Shown here piece by piece: positions 49,909 to 61,161 of a DNA stretch of 64,000 nt. Position 1 is the first letter of the stretch, and each line of letters begins with the position of its first letter. Source of the DNA: Pseudomonas sp. (lineage in GTDB: Bacteria > Pseudomonadota > Gammaproteobacteria > Pseudomonadales > Pseudomonadaceae); the NCBI GenBank assembly GCA_007713455.1, contig VMRT01000011.1, forward strand, positions 1-64,000, read 5' to 3'. Position numbers and translations under genes: made by a program. The notes below the pieces were generated by a model, which saw nothing but the letters and a program-made list of their open reading frames with translations, searched no databases and was not told the DNA's origin.

Positions 49909-50798
49909 GCAGTAGCCGTTACCTGGGCGGGTTCCACCGGGCTTGGCAATTTCTGCATCTGGGCCAGCAAGCGCGACAAGCGAGTACGCAGTTCGGAGCG
50001 ATGAATGATCAGATCGATAGCACCATGGTCCAGCAGGAACTCGCTGCGCTGGAAGCCTTCCGGCAGTTTTTCTCGTACGGTCTGCTCAATCACTCGCGGG
50101 CCGGCGAAGCCGATCAATGCCTTGGGCTCGGCGACGATCACATCACCAAGCATCGCCAGACTCGCGGACACACCTCCGTAGACCGGATCGGTCAGTACGG
50201 AGATAAACGGCAGGCCCTCTTCACGCATGCGGGCCAGCACGGCGGAAGTCTTTGCCATCTGCATCAGGGAGATCAGAGCTTCCTGCATCCGGGCACCGCC
50301 TGACGCGGAGAAGCACACCAGCGGGCAACGCTTTTCAAGAGCAACATTGGCGGCCCGCACGAAACGCTCGCCAACGATTGCTCCCATGGAGCCACCCATG
50401 AACGAGAATTCGAATGCACAAGCCACGACCGGGATGTTGACGACCTTTCCGCTCATTGCTATCAGCGCATCTTTCTCGCCGGTCTGCTTCTGTGCTGCAG
50501 AGAGGCGATCCTTGTACTTCTTGCTATCACGGAACTTCAGGCGGTCGACCGGCTCCAGCTCGGCAGCGATCTCTTCGCGGCCCTCGGCATCGAGGAAGAT
50601 ATCGAGCCGGCTACGGGCATCGATGCGCATGTGATGCTGGCACTTGGGGCAAACATCGAGCGTCTTTTCCAGCTCAGGGCGGTATAGAACCGCCTCGCAA
50701 GAGGGGCACTTGTGCCAAAGGCCTTCGGGGACCGAGCTCTTTTGCGTCTCCGACCGCATGATCGAAGGGATCAGTTTGTCTACCAGCCAGTTGCTCAT
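49905..50798 (-). CDS. accD: acetyl-CoA carboxylase carboxyltransferase subunit beta
   Basis: 297 residues from ATG 50798, with GGAG in front. The N-terminal zinc ribbon is C-x2-C-x18-C-x2-C (CPSC and CPKC). The crotonase-like carboxyltransferase core includes [10 protein letters not shown]. It transfers the carboxyl group to acetyl-CoA, forming malonyl-CoA. Its 3' end overlaps folC. A 203-bp gap to trpF holds no gene. Confidence 0.97.
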   Translation of the reverse strand: MSNWLVDKLIPSIMRSETQKSSVPEGLWHKCPSCEAVLYRPELEKTLDVCPKCQHHMRIDARSRLDIFLDAEGREEIAAELEPVDRLKFRDSKKYKDRLSAAQKQTGEKDALIAMSGKVVNIPVVACAFEFSFMGGSMGAIVGERFVRAANVALEKRCPLVCFSASGGARMQEALISLMQMAKTSAVLARMREEGLPFISVLTDPVYGGVSASLAMLGDVIVAEPKALIGFAGPRVIEQTVREKLPEGFQRSEFLLDHGAIDLIIHRSELRTRLSRLLAQMQKLPSPVEPAQVTATA

Positions 50799-51001
50799 GC
50801 TCTTGTTCTCCAAAGCTTCAGTCCCGAGCGCACTCGCGCTGCAGGCAGATTCATTGTTGCGACCACGCGTATCAGGCGCTCTTGGTCGCGTGAGCGATGC
50901 GCCTATCGGCGCAGCCGCGAAACTCCGACTCCTTCAGGCAAGGAATCACGCTACTGGTCTCACCAGCGACTAGTTACTGGACGGCAAAGGCTACCCAGGC
51001 G

Positions 51002-51625
51002 TCACATAGCCGCTCGAACCCGACCGACAAAGGCCATCACCTTGGAAGCATCCTTGACGCCCTTGCTCGCCTCCACCCCGCCGCTGACATCCACTGCATA
51101 CGGACGAACCTGGGCAATGGCTTGCTGAACGTTCTCGGCGGTCAGCCCACCTGCCAGAATCAGCGGCTTGGCCAGCGCCGCCGGGATCAGCGACCAATCG
51201 AAGCGTTCGCCCGTCCCACCCGGCACGCCCGCGACGAAAGTATCCAAAAGGATGCCGCTGGCATTTGCATAACGCGCGACCTCAGCCTCGATATCCTCGC
51301 CGTTCCCTACCCGTAGCGCCTTGAACCACGGCCGATGAAACCCCTCGCACTGCGCCGGTGTTTCATCGCCGTGAAACTGCAGCATGTCCAACGGAACGGC
51401 GTCGAGTATCTCGTTGATCTCGCAGCGGCTGGCGTTGACGAACAGGCCTACCGTCGTGACAAACGGTGGCAATGCCGCGACGATCTCACGTGCCTGCCGC
51501 ACATCGACGGCACGCGGGCTCTTGGCATAGAAAACCAGGCCGATGGCATCGGCGCCCGCCTTGGCTGCTGTCAAGGCGTCGTCGACGCGAGTGATCCCGC
51601 ATATTTTGCTGCGAACGACTGACAA
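51002..51625 (-). CDS. trpF: phosphoribosylanthranilate isomerase
   Basis: 207 residues, a TIM barrel with the catalytic Cys in [11 protein letters not shown] and Asp near residue 130 (LLDTFV). It acts at step three of tryptophan synthesis. It sits between truA and accD in the standard order for pseudomonads. Confidence 0.96.
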   Translation of the reverse strand: MSVVRSKICGITRVDDALTAAKAGADAIGLVFYAKSPRAVDVRQAREIVAALPPFVTTVGLFVNASRCEINEILDAVPLDMLQFHGDETPAQCEGFHRPWFKALRVGNGEDIEAEVARYANASGILLDTFVAGVPGGTGERFDWSLIPAALAKPLILAGGLTAENVQQAIAQVRPYAVDVSGGVEASKGVKDASKVMAFVGRVRAAM

Positions 51626-51714
51626 CGGATGCTACCTGCCAAAAAGGAAACCGGATGGTAACAAAAGACCTGCCACCTGCAAGCGAATAGGCAAAACGGC
51701 TCCTGCCTAATTCA

Positions 51715-52575
51715 TTAGCGACGAACGTCCGGCAAACCCGACAGGAAGTGCGGACCGAGATAGCGCTTCGGCAGCTCGAACTCTTCGGGATAATCGACTT
51801 CGATGAGATAGAGCCCGTACGGGTGCGCTGTCACTCCGCCCGTTCGGCGCACACGAGACTCCAGCACTTGCGCAGCCCATTCCACTGGCCGCTCACCCGC
51901 ACCAATGGTCATCAGAACGCCAGCGAAGTTGCGCACCATATGATGCAGAAAGGCATTGGCCCGAACATCTATGACGATCAGCCGGCCGTGCTCCAGCAGC
52001 TCCAGGTGATGAATGGTTTTGATCGGCGACTTGGCCTGACACTGCCTGGCCCGGAAGGCACTGAAATCATGTGTTCCCACGAACGCCGTCGCAGCGGCAC
52101 GCATACGCTCGATATCGAGTGGGCGATGGTTCCAGGTAACCTCTTCGGCCATGTGCGCCGGCCGTATCTGATTGTTGTAGATCACATAGCGATAACGGCG
52201 AGCCATCGCGCTGAAGCGCGCATCGAAATGACGCGGCATCTCCTTCGCCCAGGTGACGCTGATGTCGGATGGCAGGTTCATGTTCGCGCCCATCACCCAT
52301 GCGTGCATGGTTCGCGAGACCGGCGTGTCGAAGTGCACGACCTGCCCGCTGGCATGGACCAACGCGTCTGTGCGACCTGCACAGCTCAGCGTGACGGAGT
52401 GACCACCCGCCACTTTGGTCAACGCGGTTTCGAGTGATTCCTGAATGGATGGCACACCGGCGCGCTGACGCTGAAATCCGCGATAGCGCGATCCCTTGTA
52501 TTCGACGCCAAGCGCGATCCTGGAAACGCCGACGGCAGCCATTTCGGCTGCCGTTTGGGATACTGCTTGGGTCAT
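51715..52575 (-). CDS. truA: tRNA pseudouridine(38-40) synthase
   Basis: 286 residues. The catalytic Asp is in CAGRTDALVHA near residue 73, and the N-terminal IALGVEYKGSRYRGFQRQ is typical. It modifies uridines 38-40 in the anticodon stem of many tRNAs. The start ATG 52575 is used; ATG 52542 is also possible and neither has a strong RBS. It lies two bases after fimV. Confidence 0.93.
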   Translation of the reverse strand: MTQAVSQTAAEMAAVGVSRIALGVEYKGSRYRGFQRQRAGVPSIQESLETALTKVAGGHSVTLSCAGRTDALVHASGQVVHFDTPVSRTMHAWVMGANMNLPSDISVTWAKEMPRHFDARFSAMARRYRYVIYNNQIRPAHMAEEVTWNHRPLDIERMRAAATAFVGTHDFSAFRARQCQAKSPIKTIHHLELLEHGRLIVIDVRANAFLHHMVRNFAGVLMTIGAGERPVEWAAQVLESRVRRTGGVTAHPYGLYLIEVDYPEEFELPKRYLGPHFLSGLPDVRR

Positions 52576-52577
52576 GA

Positions 52578-55328
52578 TCAGGCTAGTTTGGCGAGCATCT
52601 CTCGCGCCTCTTGCTGCTGGACATCGCTACCCTCGGAAATCACTTCATCCAGGATGTCGCGTGCACCTTCAGCGTCGCCCATGTCGATATAGGCTCTGGC
52701 GAGATCCAGCTTGGTGGTAGTTTCGTCGGTGTCGGAGAAGAAATCGAAGTCGTCCTCCCCACCGCCGTCGGCGTCAGTCGTAGCCAAGTTGTCAGCAGGA
52801 GCAGTGGCCGGCTCCTCCAGTTCCTTGGACAGATCATCCAGATCAGCCTCCACCTCGTTCAGCTTGTCGGCAAAGGTTTCCGGTTGCGCCTCAAACTCGG
52901 GCTCATCCAGCGAAATATCGAACCCTTCGGGCAAATCGTCGCTCGGATTCGCTACAGGCTCCGACAGTTCGAAATCGAGATCATCACTTTCAAACGCGGC
53001 AGGACCTTCAACCGGCTCCTCGTCGAGATTGAGCGAAAACTCTGTGGGGGCTTGCTCCGTTCCTTTGTCGCTGTCCAGATCGAACGAGAAATCGGAAAGA
53101 TCGTCCTGCTCGGCCTCTTGCGCAGACTTATCTTCTGCGAGATCGAAGGAGAAATCGCTGGCTGCAGGCGAGGCCTCACGCTCGGTAACCGGCTCATCCA
53201 GCGTCAGGTCGTCGAAGTCCAAAGAGTCGTGCGCAGGCGCAGCCGGACGCTCCTCGTTCAGATCGATGTCCAGGTCATCCAGGCTGAGGTCGAATGCATC
53301 GTCCAGATCCTGCCCTGCCGCCGGCGCGGCCGGCTCGTCGAGCTGCAGATCATCAAGGTCGAGGCTGTCCATGTCCATATGAGTGGCGGCGACAGCTGCC
53401 GAGCCTCCGATCGCCGCGGCCATGGCGGGATACTTGTACTTCAGCTGCTCGACTTCGGTGGTAGCGCCGCCGATTTCACGTAGCTCAGCTTCTTCACGGG
53501 CGAAGCCATCGCGATTGCCAAGCTCCGCATACACTTCCATCAGCTTCAGCCGCAGATCGCTCCGCTGAGGCTCGTCATTAAGGGCGTTTTGTAGCAGTTC
53601 TGCAGCCTGATTGAAGCGGCCGTAAGCGATGTAGATGTCCGCCTCGGCCAATGCATCACCTGTAGTGGAAGTCAGCTCATCCGACGCAGCCGGAGCGTCG
53701 GCATGGAAGGAAGTCGGTTCAAGTTGATGCTCCTGTCCCAGATCGACGTACGCTGGCGATTCCACTCGCAGATCGTCGACCGTGTCATCCGCCATCAGAC
53801 TTTCCTGCAGCTCCGCCTCTTTCATCGCATTGCGGCGCGAAAGAGCCATCAGACCCAGCAGTAACAGCAACAGGGCACTACCGCCGACGACACCGAGCAG
53901 CAAAGTGTTGGACAGCAGATCGTCAATCAGGCTCTTGGGCTCAGGCTCAACAACAGGTGCGACCGGTTTCGCTGGGCTGGCTGGCTTTGCAGCAGGCTTG
54001 GACGCCGCAGACTGCTCGGCCGGTGCCGGAGCTACGACTGGAGCAGGTTCCTGCCGGGTATCAACAGCAGAATCAGCCTGGGTGTCACCGTCAGCGCGGG
54101 CCGGCTCTTGCGTGCTACCTTCAGTTACCTGGGGCTCTGTTTTTGCGGCAGCAGGCTGGCTGGCGTTGGCGTCCAGCGCCGGGGCCTGGCCTTCGGCACC
54201 GACCTGGGCCTGCAGCTTGGCAAGCTGGTCATCCTTGAGCTGCATAAGCCGTTGCAGCTTTTCCAGCTGCCCCTGTAGATCATTCAGACGATCCTTGAGG
54301 TCGTCGTTCTCACGACGGCTGGAGTCCAGACTCTCCTGGGTCACCGCCAACTTGTCACGCAAGGCCTGGCCGCCTTCGGCGGACCCGGTGTCGGAGCCGG
54401 CAGTTTCCTTGCCCGCATCAGCCGCCACCAGGCGGAGGCTGTCACGAGACTCGCTACGCGACGGTGCTGCTCCAGCTTCAGTACGACGGGTCGCGTCCAG
54501 TTGGCGAGCGCCTGCAACCGCGCCACCACTACCCTGACGCCACGCCGCGTTCTGCTCCGCGACCTGAGCGATCGCTTCGGCCTGAGAGCGAGTCGATATC
54601 TGCTCGGCATCCGGCAGACGGAGTACCTGTCCGCTCTTCATCCGGTTGATATTGCCGCCGATGAAAGCATCAGGATTGAGATCCTGAATCGCCAGCATCG
54701 CCTGATGAACCGTTCCATTGCGACGATTAAGCTCCGCGATCTCCCAGAGAGTATCGCGCGCGGAAGTCTTGTATTCGCTACCACCGCTCTGCGGGGCGCT
54801 TACCGGCTGAGCTGGGGTCGAGCGCGTTGTAGACGGACGAGCTGGCGCAGAGCGTACTGGCTCTACTGTTCGGGACGGAGCGGAAATGGGCAACTGCGGT
54901 GCTGCGGCCGCTGCCGTTTCCGGTGAATAGAGTGGCGGATCGAGCAGCAGGGTGTACTCACGGAGCAGGCGCCCACTGGGCCAGAGCACCTCAACGAGAA
55001 AATTGAGATAGGGTTCGCGTACCGGCTTGCTGGACGAAACCTGAATGACGCTCTTTCCGTTCGGACGCAGTACTGGAGTGAATTTCAGGTCCGTCAGAAA
55101 GTACTGGCGATCAATACCGGCGCGATTGAATTCTTCGAGCGAGGCCAATACCGGGATCACCTCCCCGGGCGCCAGGCTGTTTGCATCCAGCAGCTCGATT
55201 TCCGCGATCAGCGGTTGATTCAATGACGACTGAAGCGTGACCTCTCCCAACCCAAGCGCGTGGGCCATTTCTGTAGTCAGCGCGGTAGCAGCCGCGATTG
55301 CCAGCACCAGATTGCGAACCCGAACCAT
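52578..55328 (-). CDS. fimV: FimV-type peptidoglycan-binding, pilus-assembly protein
   Basis: 916 residues: signal peptide (1-24), an N-terminal FimV domain, a LysM-like peptidoglycan-binding segment near 185-240, a coiled coil (about 330-365), a membrane helix (about 480-500), and an Asp/Glu-rich repetitive C-terminal half with a final TPR-type FimV motif. In Pseudomonas FimV organises the cell pole and type IV pilus assembly, and controls PilY1 and cAMP. The acidic repeats make the C-terminus highly variable. Confidence 0.93.
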   Translation of the reverse strand: MVRVRNLVLAIAAATALTTEMAHALGLGEVTLQSSLNQPLIAEIELLDANSLAPGEVIPVLASLEEFNRAGIDRQYFLTDLKFTPVLRPNGKSVIQVSSSKPVREPYLNFLVEVLWPSGRLLREYTLLLDPPLYSPETAAAAAPQLPISAPSRTVEPVRSAPARPSTTRSTPAQPVSAPQSGGSEYKTSARDTLWEIAELNRRNGTVHQAMLAIQDLNPDAFIGGNINRMKSGQVLRLPDAEQISTRSQAEAIAQVAEQNAAWRQGSGGAVAGARQLDATRRTEAGAAPSRSESRDSLRLVAADAGKETAGSDTGSAEGGQALRDKLAVTQESLDSSRRENDDLKDRLNDLQGQLEKLQRLMQLKDDQLAKLQAQVGAEGQAPALDANASQPAAAKTEPQVTEGSTQEPARADGDTQADSAVDTRQEPAPVVAPAPAEQSAASKPAAKPASPAKPVAPVVEPEPKSLIDDLLSNTLLLGVVGGSALLLLLLGLMALSRRNAMKEAELQESLMADDTVDDLRVESPAYVDLGQEHQLEPTSFHADAPAASDELTSTTGDALAEADIYIAYGRFNQAAELLQNALNDEPQRSDLRLKLMEVYAELGNRDGFAREEAELREIGGATTEVEQLKYKYPAMAAAIGGSAAVAATHMDMDSLDLDDLQLDEPAAPAAGQDLDDAFDLSLDDLDIDLNEERPAAPAHDSLDFDDLTLDEPVTEREASPAASDFSFDLAEDKSAQEAEQDDLSDFSFDLDSDKGTEQAPTEFSLNLDEEPVEGPAAFESDDLDFELSEPVANPSDDLPEGFDISLDEPEFEAQPETFADKLNEVEADLDDLSKELEEPATAPADNLATTDADGGGEDDFDFFSDTDETTTKLDLARAYIDMGDAEGARDILDEVISEGSDVQQQEAREMLAKLA

Positions 55329-55472
55329 TATTTAATCCCTTGTTTATCTTTTTCTCGAACTACGAGAGGGTCTTATGTCACTGCCCGCGCCACCTGGCGG
55401 TGGCTCCCCATCAGCGATAAGCCGTTCAGCGCATCGGCTAGAAATATTCTTTGAATTACCAGTAAGTATCTT

Positions 55473-56483
55473 TTACAGATAGTCTTTTATCAACAACTCA
55501 CCAGACTGCACAGCGTTTAGTGCCGCGCCTTTTCGCACGTTATCAGACACAATCCACAAATTGACTTCCCGTGGATCGCAGATGCCTCGACGAAGTCTTC
55601 CAACATAGATCGCCTCCTGCCCGACTGCGTCACCAACCGCTGTCGGATAGTCATCCGACTCCACCAGCTCAACCCCTGGCGCCGCGTCGAGAGCCGCAGA
55701 CAGCGCTGGCATATCGGCCTCGACGCCACCCTGCAACGAGACGATGAGGCTCTCTCCGAAGAACACCGGAGCTTGAACGAACGTAACAGAGACGGCGAGT
55801 TCAGGCATATCCAGGAGCTGACGAAGCTCTTCAACCAGACGCCGTTCCTGCGCTCCATATCCTTGCGCGTCGACCGCCTCGGCTTGTGCGAGCATATTGA
55901 AAGCCATCTGCCGGCCGAATATTCGGGGCTCCAAAGGGCGCGCATTGAGCAATTCGGATGTCTGCCGGGCAAGCTCCTTCACGCCCGCCGCACCACGACT
56001 TGATACCGGCAAACAGGCCGTAACAGTCACGCGATGCAAATCCAGCTGTTGCTGGATCGGCTTCAATGCGATGGCCAGAGCGACCGCTTCAGGCAGTGGA
56101 CTGGCAATGGCGCGCTGATCGGGCAACGAATCGAGCAGCCCGCCGTTAACCTCTGGCACCACGCAAAGCTGCTGCTTGACGGGAATCGAGCCTGACAGAT
56201 CGACGATTCGGCAGCCTGCCGCTACTGCCTTGACGTGACACTCGCTCACCAATTCCGAAGCACCGACCAGAAACACCAGCTGCGCCCGATTGAAGTCGAA
56301 GCGATCCGCCTCGCCAACACGCAGATTCCGCCCCTTGAATGGCACCGTGTGCCCGACATCCTCGCTATCACCCAACAGATGCAGCTCTGAAACCGGAAAC
56401 GCACGCTCCTCGAGCACCTCGACAAGCGCTTCGCCTACCAGGCTGACCGAACCTACGACCGCAACACCGACACCTGTGGGCAT
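55473..56483 (-). CDS. aspartate-semialdehyde dehydrogenase paralogue (Usg-like), probably not catalytic
   Basis: 336 residues from ATG 56483, supported by GGAGG; the frame opens at 56495. It has the ASADH fold with an N-terminal VAVVGSVSLVGEAL nucleotide loop and a VPEVN segment. The catalytic motif NPNC(S/T) is replaced by SPLP (residues 128-131), so the active-site Cys is absent. It lies just downstream of the true asd. It is likely a non-catalytic relative, as for E. coli Usg. Confidence 0.88.
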   Translation of the reverse strand: MPTGVGVAVVGSVSLVGEALVEVLEERAFPVSELHLLGDSEDVGHTVPFKGRNLRVGEADRFDFNRAQLVFLVGASELVSECHVKAVAAGCRIVDLSGSIPVKQQLCVVPEVNGGLLDSLPDQRAIASPLPEAVALAIALKPIQQQLDLHRVTVTACLPVSSRGAAGVKELARQTSELLNARPLEPRIFGRQMAFNMLAQAEAVDAQGYGAQERRLVEELRQLLDMPELAVSVTFVQAPVFFGESLIVSLQGGVEADMPALSAALDAAPGVELVESDDYPTAVGDAVGQEAIYVGRLRRGICDPREVNLWIVSDNVRKGAALNAVQSGELLIKDYL

Positions 56484-56570
56484 CGTCACCTCCACGCGTT
56501 AAGGACCGGCACTGTAGCGAAATGGCAGACCACTGCAACCAGCGCCGCCGAGCGGCACATCGCATAAACG

Positions 56571-56600
56571 AAAACGCCGCGAACAAGTCGCGGCGTCTGG
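56571..56600 (-). terminator. Rho-independent terminator of asd
   Basis: ACGCCGCGA (56574-56582) / TCGCGGCGT (56588-56596) with loop ACAAG; on the reverse strand TTTTCGTTT follows. It is 19 bases after the asd stop, so asd and the paralogue are likely separate transcripts, at least in part. Confidence 0.85.
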
Positions 56601-56618
56601 CACTTCATCGAGAGCGCA

Positions 56619-57731
56619 TCAACGCTCCAGCAGGATACGCAGCATGCGCCGCAGCGGCTCCGCGGCGCCCCACAGCAGCTGGTCGCCCACGGTGAACGCG
56701 CCCAGGTAGTGCGAGCCCATGTTGAGCTTGCGCAGACGGCCGACCGGCACGCTTAGCGTTCCGGTGACTGCGGCCGGACTCAGCTCCTGCATGCTGGCAT
56801 CACGATGATTCGGCACCAGCTTGACCCAGGGATTGTGCTGGCTGATCAGCCCTTCGATATCGGAGATCGGCACATCCTTGTTCAGCTTGATGGTCAGCGC
56901 CTGGCTGTGGCAACGCATGGCACCCACGCGCACGCAGATGCCGTCAACCGGGATCGGACTCTTGAATCGACCAAGGATCTTGTTGGTCTCAGCCTGCGCC
57001 TTCCACTCTTCGCGGCTCTGCCCATTCGGCAACTCCTTGTCGATGTAAGGAATCAGGCTGCCGGCCAGCGGCACGCCGAAATTGTCGACCGGGAATGCTT
57101 CGCTACGCTGGGTTTCAGCCACCTTACGGTCGATATCCAGGATCGCGCTGGCGGGATTGGCCAGATCATCGGCCACGGCCGCATTGATCGCACCCATCTG
57201 CTTGATCAGTTCGCGCATGTTCTGCGCGCCAGCACCGGAGGCTGCCTGATAGGTCATCGCGCTCATCCACTCGACCAGACCGGCTTCGAACAGACCGCCA
57301 AGGCCCATCAGCGCCAGGCTGACGGTGCAGTTGCCGCCGATGTAGTTCTTGGTGCCGGCATCCAGTTGCTGGTCGATCACGCGACGGTTCACCGGATCGA
57401 GCACGATCACCGCATCGTCCTGCATACGCAGCGAGGACGCCGCGTCGATCCAGTAGCCCTGCCAGCCCGCTTCACGCAGCTTAGGGAAGACTTCATTGGT
57501 GTAGTCGCCGCCCTGACAGGTCAGGATCACATCGAGGCCTTTCAGCTCGTCGATGCTGTAGGCGTCCTTCAGCGCAGCGGTTTCCTTGCCAATATCGGGG
57601 CCCTGGCCGCCGACATTGGAAGTGGTGAAGAACACGGGCTCGATCAGGTCGAAATCCCGATCTTCCAGCATCCGCTGCATGAGCACGGAACCGACCATAC
57701 CGCGCCAACCGATCAGACCTACACGTTTCAT
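56619..57731 (-). CDS. asd: aspartate-semialdehyde dehydrogenase
   Basis: 370 residues. Nucleotide loop [13 protein letters not shown] at 5-17; catalytic Cys in GGNCTVSL (C135); a later H and [10 protein letters not shown] block. It reduces aspartyl phosphate to the semialdehyde for lysine, methionine, threonine and cell-wall diaminopimelate. It is preceded by leuB with a terminator between them. Confidence 0.97.
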   Translation of the reverse strand: MKRVGLIGWRGMVGSVLMQRMLEDRDFDLIEPVFFTTSNVGGQGPDIGKETAALKDAYSIDELKGLDVILTCQGGDYTNEVFPKLREAGWQGYWIDAASSLRMQDDAVIVLDPVNRRVIDQQLDAGTKNYIGGNCTVSLALMGLGGLFEAGLVEWMSAMTYQAASGAGAQNMRELIKQMGAINAAVADDLANPASAILDIDRKVAETQRSEAFPVDNFGVPLAGSLIPYIDKELPNGQSREEWKAQAETNKILGRFKSPIPVDGICVRVGAMRCHSQALTIKLNKDVPISDIEGLISQHNPWVKLVPNHRDASMQELSPAAVTGTLSVPVGRLRKLNMGSHYLGAFTVGDQLLWGAAEPLRRMLRILLER

Positions 57732-57747
57732 CGCAACTACACCTATA

Positions 57748-57780
57748 GAAAAAGTGGCCCGCGCAGATTAAGGCGGGCCA
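57748..57780 (-). terminator. Rho-independent terminator of leuB
   Basis: TGGCCCGC (57755-57762) / GCGGGCCA (57773-57780), 10-nt loop, then TTTTT on the reverse strand (57748-57753). It starts six bases after the leuB stop. It separates the leu operon from asd. Confidence 0.88.
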
Positions 57781-57785
57781 GAAGA

Positions 57786-58868
57786 TTACAACTTCGCGAG
57801 GGCCGCGACTACTGCATCGCCCATCGCCTGAGTACCGACCTTGGTACAACCTTCCGACCAGATATCACCGGTACGCAGGCCCTGATCGAGCACATCACTC
57901 ACCGCCTGCTCGATGGCATCGGCTGCCGCTACCTGATTGAAGCTGTAACGCAGCATCATCGAAACGGACAGGATGGTCGCCAACGGATTGGCGATGCCCT
58001 GGCCAGCGATATCCGGCGCTGAACCGTGGCACGGCTCGTACATGCCCTTGTTGCCCGCATCCAGCGAGGCGGACGGCAGCATGCCGATGGAACCGGTCAG
58101 CATCGATGCCTCGTCGGAGAGGATGTCGCCAAACATGTTGTCGGTGACGATCACGTCGAACTGCTTCGGTGCACGCACCAGCTGCATTGCCGCATTGTCG
58201 ACGTACATGTGGCTCAGCTCGATCTCGGGATAGTCCTTGGCCACTTCCTCGACCACAGCACGCCACAGCTGGCTGGACGCCAGCACGTTGGCCTTGTCCA
58301 CCGAACAGAGCTTCTTGTTGCGCACCATCGCCATGTCGAAGCCGACCTTGGCGATGCGACGGATTTCGCTTTCACTGTACGGCAGCGTGTCGTAGGCCAT
58401 GCGCTCACCGTTCTCCAGCACCTTGCTTTCGCGCGGCTTGCCGAAATAAATGCCGCCGGTCAACTCGCGAACGATGAGGATATCCAGACCGGCCACGATC
58501 TCAGGCTTCAGCGACGAGGCATCGGCCAGTTGCGGGTAGAGCAGTGCCGGACGCAGGTTACCGAACAGCCCCAGCTCGGAGCGAATCTTCAGCAGACCGC
58601 GCTCGGGACGAATGGCCGGATCGATCTTGTCCCACTTCGGGCCTCCCACCGCGCCAAGCAGAATGGCATCGGCAGCACGTGCACGCGCAAGGGTTTCGTC
58701 GGCCAGCGGCACGCCATATTTGTCGACCGCTGCGCCACCCAACTCGTCATAGCTCAGCTCGAAGTCCAGCTGGAACTTGTCATTGGCCAGCTGCAGAACC
58801 TTGACCGCCTCGGCCATGATCTCCGGGCCGATACCATCACCGGGCAGAACCAGAATCTGTTTACTCAT
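57786..58868 (-). CDS. leuB: 3-isopropylmalate dehydrogenase
   Basis: 360 residues from ATG 58868 ([17 protein letters not shown]), with GAGGAA in front. Metal and substrate residues lie in the [10 protein letters not shown] and [13 protein letters not shown] blocks. It oxidises 3-isopropylmalate in leucine synthesis. A 96-bp gap to leuD has paired GGTGGA hairpins. Confidence 0.97.
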   Translation of the reverse strand: MSKQILVLPGDGIGPEIMAEAVKVLQLANDKFQLDFELSYDELGGAAVDKYGVPLADETLARARAADAILLGAVGGPKWDKIDPAIRPERGLLKIRSELGLFGNLRPALLYPQLADASSLKPEIVAGLDILIVRELTGGIYFGKPRESKVLENGERMAYDTLPYSESEIRRIAKVGFDMAMVRNKKLCSVDKANVLASSQLWRAVVEEVAKDYPEIELSHMYVDNAAMQLVRAPKQFDVIVTDNMFGDILSDEASMLTGSIGMLPSASLDAGNKGMYEPCHGSAPDIAGQGIANPLATILSVSMMLRYSFNQVAAADAIEQAVSDVLDQGLRTGDIWSEGCTKVGTQAMGDAVVAALAKL

Positions 58869-58890
58869 CACATTCCTCGATTTTCACTTG

Positions 58891-58953
58891 GGTGGACGCC
58901 GTTGTGTTCATCCACCGAAACCCTGCAAGTGGATGGATGACGCATCATCCACC
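58891..58953. repeat. two GGTGGA-type hairpins between leuB and leuD
   Basis: GGTGGA (58891-58896) / TCCACC (58911-58916), then a second palindromic run GTGGATG (from 58929) / CATCCAC (to about 58952). Both use the same GGTGGA/TCCACC core. They resemble short REP-type palindromes of pseudomonads, but no other copy was seen in this window. Confidence 0.45.
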
Positions 58954-58964
58954 CTGCCCTTATC

Positions 58965-59612
58965 TCACTTGATGGCGCCGAACAGCCATGGCTGGCTCTG
59001 CTGGTGACGGGTCTCGAACGCCTTGATCGCGTCCGCGTCTTGCAGCGTCAGGCCGATATCGTCGAGGCCGTTGAGCAGGCAGTGCTTGCGGAAGGCATCG
59101 ACTTCAAAGTCGTACTGCTTGCCGTCCGGGCGTGTCACGACCTGCGCAGCGAGGTCCACGGTCAGCTGGTAGCCTTCGTTGGCTTCGGCCTGTGCGAACA
59201 GCTCATCGACTTCCTCTTCCTTCAGCACGATCGGCAGCAGGCCGTTCTTGAAGCTGTTGTTGTAGAAAATGTCGGCAAAGCTCGGCGCGATGATCGTACG
59301 GAAACCGTACTCCTCAAGGGCCCACGGCGCATGCTCGCGGGAGGAGCCGCAGCCGAAGTTCTCACGCGCCAGCAGCACGCTGGCGCCCTGGTAGCGCGGG
59401 AAGTTCAGCACGAAGTCCTTGTTCACCGGACGCTGCGAGCAATCCTGATTCGGCTGGCCGACGTCCAGGTAGCGCCACTCATCGAACAGATTAGGTCCAA
59501 AGCCGGTGCGCTTGATGGACTTGAGAAACTGCTTCGGAATGATCTGATCGGTATCGACGTTGGCACGATCCAGCGGACAGACCAGGCCGGTGTGTTGGGT
59601 AAAGGCTTTCAT
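58965..59612 (-). CDS. leuD: 3-isopropylmalate dehydratase small subunit
   Basis: 215 residues, with the [14 protein letters not shown] start segment and [13 protein letters not shown], which is the LeuD signature. It forms the isomerase with LeuC. It is eleven bases after leuC. Confidence 0.97.
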   Translation of the reverse strand: MKAFTQHTGLVCPLDRANVDTDQIIPKQFLKSIKRTGFGPNLFDEWRYLDVGQPNQDCSQRPVNKDFVLNFPRYQGASVLLARENFGCGSSREHAPWALEEYGFRTIIAPSFADIFYNNSFKNGLLPIVLKEEEVDELFAQAEANEGYQLTVDLAAQVVTRPDGKQYDFEVDAFRKHCLLNGLDDIGLTLQDADAIKAFETRHQQSQPWLFGAIK

Positions 59613-59623
59613 CCGTTATCTCC

Positions 59624-61051
59624 TCAGGCCTGGACCAGTTCGCGTACATCGATGAAATGGCCGGTTACCGCCGCAGCGGCCGCCATGGCCGGGCTGACCA
59701 GATGCGTACGGCCACCGGCGCCCTGACGCCCCTCGAAGTTGCGGTTGGAAGTCGAGGCGCAATGCTCGCCGCTGCCCAGCTTGTCGGGGTTCATCGCCAG
59801 GCACATGGAGCAACCCGGCTCGCGCCACTCGAAGCCAGCCTCGACGAAGATCTTGTCCAACCCTTCAGCCTCGGCCTGCTGCTTCACCAGGCCGGAGCCC
59901 GGCACAACCATCGCCTGTTTGACGTTCGCCGCCACCTTGCGTCCCTTGGCGACCTCAGCTGCGGCACGCAGATCCTCGATCCGCGAGTTGGTGCAGGAAC
60001 CAATGAACACGCGGTCCAGCTTGATATCGGTGATCGGCTGGTTGGCCGCCAGGCCCATGTACTTCAGCGCACGAACGATGGAATCGCGCTTGACCGGGTC
60101 GGCTTCGGCAGCGGGGTCCGGCACGCTCTGATCGACAGCCAGCACCATTTCCGGCGAAGTGCCCCAGCTGACCTGCGGCTTGATGTCCTCGGCCTTGAGT
60201 TCGACGACGGTGTCGAACACCGCGTCGTCATCAGAGACCAGGCCTTTCCACAGCTCGACCGCCTTGTCCCAGTCGTCGCCCTTCGGCGCGAACGGACGCC
60301 CTTCGACGTAGGCGATGGTCTTTTCATCCACCGCCACCATGCCTACGCGGGCACCGGCCTCGATGGACATGTTGCAGATGGTCATGCGCCCTTCCATGGA
60401 CAGATCGCGAATCGCGCTGCCGGCGAATTCCAGGGCATGGCCATTGCCGCCGGCGGTACCGATCTTGCCGATCACGGCCAGCACGATGTCCTTGGCGGTG
60501 ACGCCGAACGGCAGTTTGCCTTCGACGCGCACCTGCATGTTCTTCATCTTCTTGGCTACCAGGCACTGGGTGGCGAGCACATGCTCGACCTCGGAGGTGC
60601 CGATACCGTGGGCCAGCGCACCGAAGGCGCCGTGGGTGGAGGTGTGCGAGTCACCGCAAACCACGGTCATGCCCGGCAAAGTCGCGCCCTGCTCCGGGCC
60701 GATCACGTGGACGATGCCCTGACGCACGTCGTTCATCTTGAATTCGAGGATGCCGAAATCGTCGCAGTTCTCGTCCAGCGTCTGTACCTGGATGCGCGAG
60801 ACCTCGTCGGCGATGGCTTCCAGGCCGCCCTGACGCTCGCCCTTGGTGGTCGGCACGTTGTGGTCCGGCGTGGCGATATTGGCGTCGATGCGCCATGGCT
60901 TGCGGTTGGCCAGACGCAGACCTTCGAACGCTTGTGGCGAAGTCACTTCATGCAGGATGTGGCGGTCGATGTAGATCAGCGACGAACCATCGTCGCGACG
61001 TTTCACCTCGTGCATTTCCCAGAGCTTGTCGTAGAGCGTCTTGCCGGCCAT
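59624..61051 (-). CDS. leuC: 3-isopropylmalate dehydratase large subunit
   Basis: 475 residues from ATG 61051, with GAGGA upstream. The [4Fe-4S] ligands are Cys in [11 protein letters not shown] and the pair in [11 protein letters not shown]. It isomerises 2- to 3-isopropylmalate with LeuD. It is divergent from a LysR gene. Confidence 0.97.
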   Translation of the reverse strand: MAGKTLYDKLWEMHEVKRRDDGSSLIYIDRHILHEVTSPQAFEGLRLANRKPWRIDANIATPDHNVPTTKGERQGGLEAIADEVSRIQVQTLDENCDDFGILEFKMNDVRQGIVHVIGPEQGATLPGMTVVCGDSHTSTHGAFGALAHGIGTSEVEHVLATQCLVAKKMKNMQVRVEGKLPFGVTAKDIVLAVIGKIGTAGGNGHALEFAGSAIRDLSMEGRMTICNMSIEAGARVGMVAVDEKTIAYVEGRPFAPKGDDWDKAVELWKGLVSDDDAVFDTVVELKAEDIKPQVSWGTSPEMVLAVDQSVPDPAAEADPVKRDSIVRALKYMGLAANQPITDIKLDRVFIGSCTNSRIEDLRAAAEVAKGRKVAANVKQAMVVPGSGLVKQQAEAEGLDKIFVEAGFEWREPGCSMCLAMNPDKLGSGEHCASTSNRNFEGRQGAGGRTHLVSPAMAAAAAVTGHFIDVRELVQA

Positions 61052-61161
61052 CGGAGTTTTCCTCATCTGCTTTCTATGCGGGGCGAATAGCCCTTGCGCT
61101 TATGGGGACGATGCTAGGGACTTGCATTCAATTACTCAAATTCATATTTTTCATCCCAAGC

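Noticed and set aside
58891..58953. CRISPR array from repeated GGTGGA motifs
   Set aside because: Only two short palindromes, no regular spacers, and no cas genes are in the window.
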